The translations under genes and the position numbers were made by a program. The notes below the pieces were generated by a model, which made no database searches, was not told the DNA's origin, and saw only the letters and a list, made by a program, of their open reading frames with translations. Below are positions 13,118 through 16,845 of a stretch of 16,845 nucleotides of DNA, in pieces (the stretch's first letter is position 1; each line of letters opens with the position of its first letter). This stretch comes from an uncultured bacterium (lineage in GTDB: Bacteria > Hydrogenedentota > Hydrogenedentia > Hydrogenedentales > JAEUWI01): assembly GCA_937895305.1 (NCBI GenBank), contig CALAXS010000072.1, positions 1 through 16,845 on the forward strand. The letters run 5' to 3'.

Positions 13118-14893
13118 GTGTTGTATGAGGATGGAATATATATGTCAGATTGGTTTATGGGTCTCGATTTTTACCTCACAAGTGAGATGGGACCACTGCT
13201 CGTATTGAGTATTATCCTCATTACAGGAATCGTTGGTGGTGCTTTGGCGCGCAAGTTGCATATCCCCGGCATAACGGGACAGATTCTGGCAGGTGCCATA
13301 ATCGGTCCTGCGGGATTCGATCTCTTCATGGGCCATGAACTTACGGAAGATCTTCAGCCCTTATCGACTTTCGCTATGGGCCTGATTACGGTGGCTGTGG
13401 GGAGTCAGCTGAGCTATCGACGGATTCATAATGCGATTCGCAGGATTGTATCGATAGCCTTGGGTGAGGTGATTGGTGCGGTTGTGTGTGTGACGCTGGT
13501 GACATGGATGATTACAAAGAACTGGAATCTGGCCTTTGTGCTGGGTGCCATTGGAGCGGCAACGGCACCGGCGACGACAGTGGCCCTCATTCGTGAAACC
13601 CGTTCAAAGGGTCCATTTGTAAAGACACTCTTGTCGGTGGTAGCACTGGACAATATGTTGTGCATTGTCCTCTTCGCTTTTGCCAGTACCCTGCTGGCCG
13701 ATTATGAATCAGCGGAAGCATCGAGCAGATCGGTGTTTTGGCCACTGTTCCACACGTTGTGGCAGTTTGGCGGTTCCATGTTATTGGGGATTGTCCTGGG
13801 TTCGATCACAGAGAAGATGGTCCATCGTCCCAAGGTCCATGATTTCAGTGTGGTGTTCATCGCTATTTTGTTGAGTGTAGGCATTTCGGAGATGCTGGAT
13901 CTGAGTCCGTTGCTGACAGGGCTTTTCTTTGGCATGTATCTGGGTAATGCATCGGAAGAGGCCATGCGCCAGACGCGGTCGCTTGAACCACTAGAATTAC
14001 TATTGTTTATTTGCTTTTTTACTATGGCAGGTGCTTCGTTGCATCTGGAGGATCTGGCAGATGTGGGCTTCGTGTGTGCAGCGTATATGGTAGCACGCAT
14101 AGTGGGGAAATGGGTGGGCGCTTCTATTGGTGGGGTGCTGAGCCGGACTTCGCGGCGGATCTGGCCGAATCTGGGCCTGGGACTCATGCCGCAAGCCGGG
14201 GTCGCAATCGGTCTGGTAGTATTTCTTCGAGGTAACCCGAATGTAGACCCGGAAGTATCCAATTTTATCAGCACAGTAATTCTCAGTGCAGTGACAGTGA
14301 ACGAAATAATCGGACCCTTCTTTACACGGATGGCATTGAAGCGAGCGAAGGAGACGGGTAAAGATAAACGGCGACTCATGGAATTTTTGCAGGAAGAGTA
14401 CATTCTGGTGGATTTCAAAGCGAATGACAAATGGGATGCGCTGCATGTTTTGTCAGACTTTTATGCACGAACGCATCATACAGGTTCGGCACAGCGGGAG
14501 TTGCTCCACCGGACAGTGGAAGAACGGGAACGGGACTTTTCAACAGCGATAGGTCATGGTGCTGCTATTCCACATGGACGTATTGATGAGGGTTCCAGAG
14601 TGAACGGGGTGCTGGGTATATGCCGGGAAGGCATTGATTTTGATGCGCCGGATGGTGAACCCGTGAAGTTGGTTATGTTAATTGTGACGCCCAAGGGTTT
14701 TGATCAGGAGCATTTGGAGGTGATGGCGAGTCTGGCGCGGATGATTTCGGATGAAGCCATACGCACGCGCTTGATTGCAGCGATTGACGCGAATGATGCG
14801 TGGGAGATCATTGAGGGGGAAGAGACACCGAATTACAATTATTATCTGGATGCGCCGACCCGTGAAACACCGTCTTTGGAATCTACCTTGTAA
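13118..14893 (+). CDS. CPA2-type cation/proton antiporter with C-terminal PTS EIIA-like domain
   Basis: 591 residues from a GTG at 13118, chosen because AAAGGGGGG lies six bases upstream; an ATG at 13142 (583 residues) is the main alternative. Residues from about 25 to 405 form a Na_H_Exchanger domain with roughly a dozen membrane helices, including LARKLHIPGITGQILAGAIIG (from 43), the unwound-helix segment GAATAPATTVALIRE (146-160) and VVALDN (174-179), whose Asp178 is the likely ion-binding acid. A cytoplasmic tail leads to a PTS EIIA type-2-like domain (about 420-565). Its IGHGAAIPHGR segment carries the His (486) that is phosphorylated in EIIA proteins. Such fusions suggest transport gated by PTS-style phosphorylation or sugar/nitrogen state. 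No EI, HPr or EIIBC gene is nearby, so phosphorylation is unproven. Ion preference (Na+ or K+) cannot be told. Confidence 0.9.
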   Translation: MLYEDGIYMSDWFMGLDFYLTSEMGPLLVLSIILITGIVGGALARKLHIPGITGQILAGAIIGPAGFDLFMGHELTEDLQPLSTFAMGLITVAVGSQLSYRRIHNAIRRIVSIALGEVIGAVVCVTLVTWMITKNWNLAFVLGAIGAATAPATTVALIRETRSKGPFVKTLLSVVALDNMLCIVLFAFASTLLADYESAEASSRSVFWPLFHTLWQFGGSMLLGIVLGSITEKMVHRPKVHDFSVVFIAILLSVGISEMLDLSPLLTGLFFGMYLGNASEEAMRQTRSLEPLELLLFICFFTMAGASLHLEDLADVGFVCAAYMVARIVGKWVGASIGGVLSRTSRRIWPNLGLGLMPQAGVAIGLVVFLRGNPNVDPEVSNFISTVILSAVTVNEIIGPFFTRMALKRAKETGKDKRRLMEFLQEEYILVDFKANDKWDALHVLSDFYARTHHTGSAQRELLHRTVEERERDFSTAIGHGAAIPHGRIDEGSRVNGVLGICREGIDFDAPDGEPVKLVMLIVTPKGFDQEHLEVMASLARMISDEAIRTRLIAAIDANDAWEIIEGEETPNYNYYLDAPTRETPSLESTL

Positions 14894-14981
14894 GGAGTGT
14901 TAGGATCTAATTCTGCGCACAGGGTATTCATTATAGGTGTGGTGGTGAGCTTGGGTCTGGTGCATCAATGCGAGGTAATTC

Positions 14982-16845
14982 GTGCTTTCAGCAAATCGAC
15001 AGCGCTATGGGTTAACCCCCCTCTTCATCCTTGGAGCTTTGTTTCTGGTATTGGCTCCCCTCTATTGGCTTCAGGTGGAAGTCCCCTCGGGTGAATTGCG
15101 TGAACGTACCTATGAAAACGCGTCACTTTATGAACAGACCTACCCCATGTATGCCTATGGCTTTGAACGGTTGCGGGATGGGGATTTACCCTTGTGGAAT
15201 CCATGGCAGATGTGTGGCACGCCCTTTATGGCCAATCCCAACACTGCCCTTTTTCAGCCGTTGAATATGATCCTGTTGATCTTGCCTGTGGAGCAAGGCC
15301 TTGCGGCCCATGCCTTCCTGTCGCTGATAGTGATGGCCTTGACCTTTGTGCTCTTTGCACGGGTGCTGGGCCTGGGCTATCTGGCCTGCCTCTTCGGGGC
15401 CATTGCGTATGCTTTTAGCGGGGTCAGTGCTGCGGCCATGTCCCGTCCTGAACTGGCCTCTGCCATGGCCTGGGCACCGCTGCTCTTCTGGGCCATGCGA
15501 GAAGGCAGTCGTAGTGCACGCGGTGGTGTGTTTGTGGTAGGTGGTATTGCATGGGGCTTCGTATTCCTGTCGGGGAGCTTGCCCGCTATCGTGGCCATCA
15601 GCGTTACTGCGATGGTCTATGGCCCATACTGTATCCCTTCTGTGCAGCGCACGCATCGTGGATTGAGTCGAACTATTGTACGGGGCTTTTTACAGATGGT
15701 GGTGATTGCTCTGGGGCTTGGGGCGGTGCAGTGGGTGCCCACGGTGGTGTGGTGGTCCCGGCAGGCGGATCCGTGGCCTGCCATGTCGCATCTGGATCTG
15801 ATGGGCAATTTGTCTACAGGTCTACAGGATTTTATATTGCAGCTTCCCTATTCAGAGACGGGTGCATTACCTTATCTGGGTTATGCGGGAGTGCTGGTGT
15901 TGTTGGTGATGCCTTTGGCTTTGTTTCATCGTGAAGCCCGTAGTGATGCTGTGTTTTTTCTGGGGCTGTCCCTGCTGCTTATGCCCATTATCGTTTTGGG
16001 GCGTTCTATATGGATGGGCTCTTTCCCTTTTGAAGCACTCTTTTTCCCGGTTGCATTGATGGTGGCCATGGCTGCGGCGATTGGTCTGGATCGGGTCTTA
16101 CAAAAACCACGTACCGGGCGATCGCTTTTCGGGTGGTTGCCCTGGGCCATCGTTTTGGGTATGGTGTGCCTTCTATTTTATTTTGGCTCGACTGCATCGC
16201 GGGGCTATGTCCTGATTGGCGTATTGGCCTTGTTGCCGGGCGTGATCCTGCGCATACGTTGGATTAATTATATCGGTGGGCTGGTCTTTGCATCGGTTTT
16301 ATTTATCGATCTGGCCTCGACCAATCAGAATCGATATATCCATCCCTATCAGAATGCACCCGCGAGTTATATGGAGCATGGGGAGTATTTTATTGAGGCT
16401 GCCGGTTTGGCTGCGACAGGGCGGGTGTTGTTGGCTTCGGGGGCCATGGAACCGGGATTGGAAGCGAACTCGGGCATGGTGCATGGCATGTATCTGGCCG
16501 GGGGTACGGACTGGGGTATGACGCAGGACCAGGCAAAGTGGTGGAAGCCTTTGGGCGGCGTGGCGGATGAGGGTAGCGCGAAATTGAGTGCTGAAGCGTT
16601 GCATCCGGGTTTGTTGAATTGGATGGCGGTGCAGTCGTTGATTATTACGGAGAATGGGGGCTTCAAGATTTTACCGCAGACGGAGATCTGGCCGCTCATG
16701 CGTTTTGTACAGGAGGAAGGCCCCATAAGGGTGGTGATAAATGAGGAAGCATTGGAGCGGTTGTACTGGGTGCAGGGTTATCAGTGGGTAGAGAATACGG
16801 ATGCCGCGATTACGATGTTGATGTCGGATACGATTGATCCCCGTC
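14982..16845 (+). CDS. YfhO-family membrane protein (GT-C-like), 3' end outside window
   Basis: The reading frame runs from a GTG at 14982, with GAGGT five bases upstream and an in-frame TAA overlapping that site, to the last base without a stop: 621 codons visible. The first helix (about 11-30) is followed by an extracytoplasmic loop with the YfhO/GT-C signature LPLWNPWQMCGTPFMANPN (69-87). At least eight more hydrophobic segments follow, with a polar region from about residue 460 onward. Firmicutes YfhO takes part in lipoteichoic-acid glycosylation from a lipid-linked sugar; in a Gram-negative-like cell the acceptor would be another envelope glycan or protein (inference). It starts 88 bases after the antiporter stop, so co-transcription is possible. 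The short ORF at 14897-15094 in another frame is not supported as a gene. Confidence 0.82.
   Translation, partial: MLSANRQRYGLTPLFILGALFLVLAPLYWLQVEVPSGELRERTYENASLYEQTYPMYAYGFERLRDGDLPLWNPWQMCGTPFMANPNTALFQPLNMILLILPVEQGLAAHAFLSLIVMALTFVLFARVLGLGYLACLFGAIAYAFSGVSAAAMSRPELASAMAWAPLLFWAMREGSRSARGGVFVVGGIAWGFVFLSGSLPAIVAISVTAMVYGPYCIPSVQRTHRGLSRTIVRGFLQMVVIALGLGAVQWVPTVVWWSRQADPWPAMSHLDLMGNLSTGLQDFILQLPYSETGALPYLGYAGVLVLLVMPLALFHREARSDAVFFLGLSLLLMPIIVLGRSIWMGSFPFEALFFPVALMVAMAAAIGLDRVLQKPRTGRSLFGWLPWAIVLGMVCLLFYFGSTASRGYVLIGVLALLPGVILRIRWINYIGGLVFASVLFIDLASTNQNRYIHPYQNAPASYMEHGEYFIEAAGLAATGRVLLASGAMEPGLEANSGMVHGMYLAGGTDWGMTQDQAKWWKPLGGVADEGSAKLSAEALHPGLLNWMAVQSLIITENGGFKILPQTEIWPLMRFVQEEGPIRVVINEEALERLYWVQGYQWVENTDAAITMLMSDTIDPR

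Noticed and set aside
14897..15094. Short open frame after the antiporter, possibly a frameshifted start of the YfhO gene
   Set aside because: The YfhO frame has its own GTG with a good ribosome site and a first membrane helix directly after it, so no frameshift is needed; the short frame overlaps it out of phase.

Overview
The window looks like chromosomal DNA from an uncultured Gram-negative bacterium. There is no rRNA, tRNA, phage or plasmid marker. A secreted DUF2961 protein, a flavoprotein fused to a NapH-like iron-sulfur membrane domain, a fused sugar-ABC ATPase/permease and a YfhO-type membrane protein together would fit a Planctomycetes or Hydrogenedentota-like lineage. That placement is inference and weak. 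Genes are closely packed, and the longer gaps are filled with dispersed palindromic repeats.

Layout: the 3' end of a TPR protein (+); a repeat-filled gap (598-988); a secreted DUF2961/GH172-type protein (-); a three-gene minus-strand operon (2231-6026) reading permuted flavoprotein/NapH fusion, then DUF547 protein, then TVP38/DedA-like membrane protein; a second repeat-filled gap; a GT4 glycosyltransferase (-); an inverted repeat pair; a three-gene minus-strand sugar ABC importer operon (7788-12255) reading fused ATPase/permease, then permease, then lipoprotein binding protein, with ATGA overlaps at both junctions; a third repeat-filled gap; a small TPR protein (-); then, divergently, a CPA2-type cation/proton antiporter with a C-terminal PTS EIIA-like domain (+) and a YfhO-family membrane protein (+) that runs off the end of the window.

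How the genes fit together: the 2231-6026 operon appears to be a membrane redox module. It would take electrons from NAD(P)H through FAD to [4Fe-4S] centres, alongside an anchored DUF547 protein and a small membrane protein. The 7788-12255 operon is a complete RbsABC/RhaSTPQ-class monosaccharide importer. The GT4 enzyme and the YfhO protein point to envelope glycosylation.

The most unusual DNA-level observation concerns the 598-988 and 6027-6319 gaps. Each lies between the 3' end of a gene and a second, diverged copy of that same 3' end including its stop codon (22/27 and 32/37 identical bases). Both gaps carry the same repeat unit in the same + strand orientation, ending in GGGAACG. This suggests a small mobile or duplicating intergenic element that targets gene ends, or two partial tandem gene duplications later filled with repeats. 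The most unusual protein is the flavoprotein fusion, whose C-terminal FAD-binding segment sits at its N-terminus.
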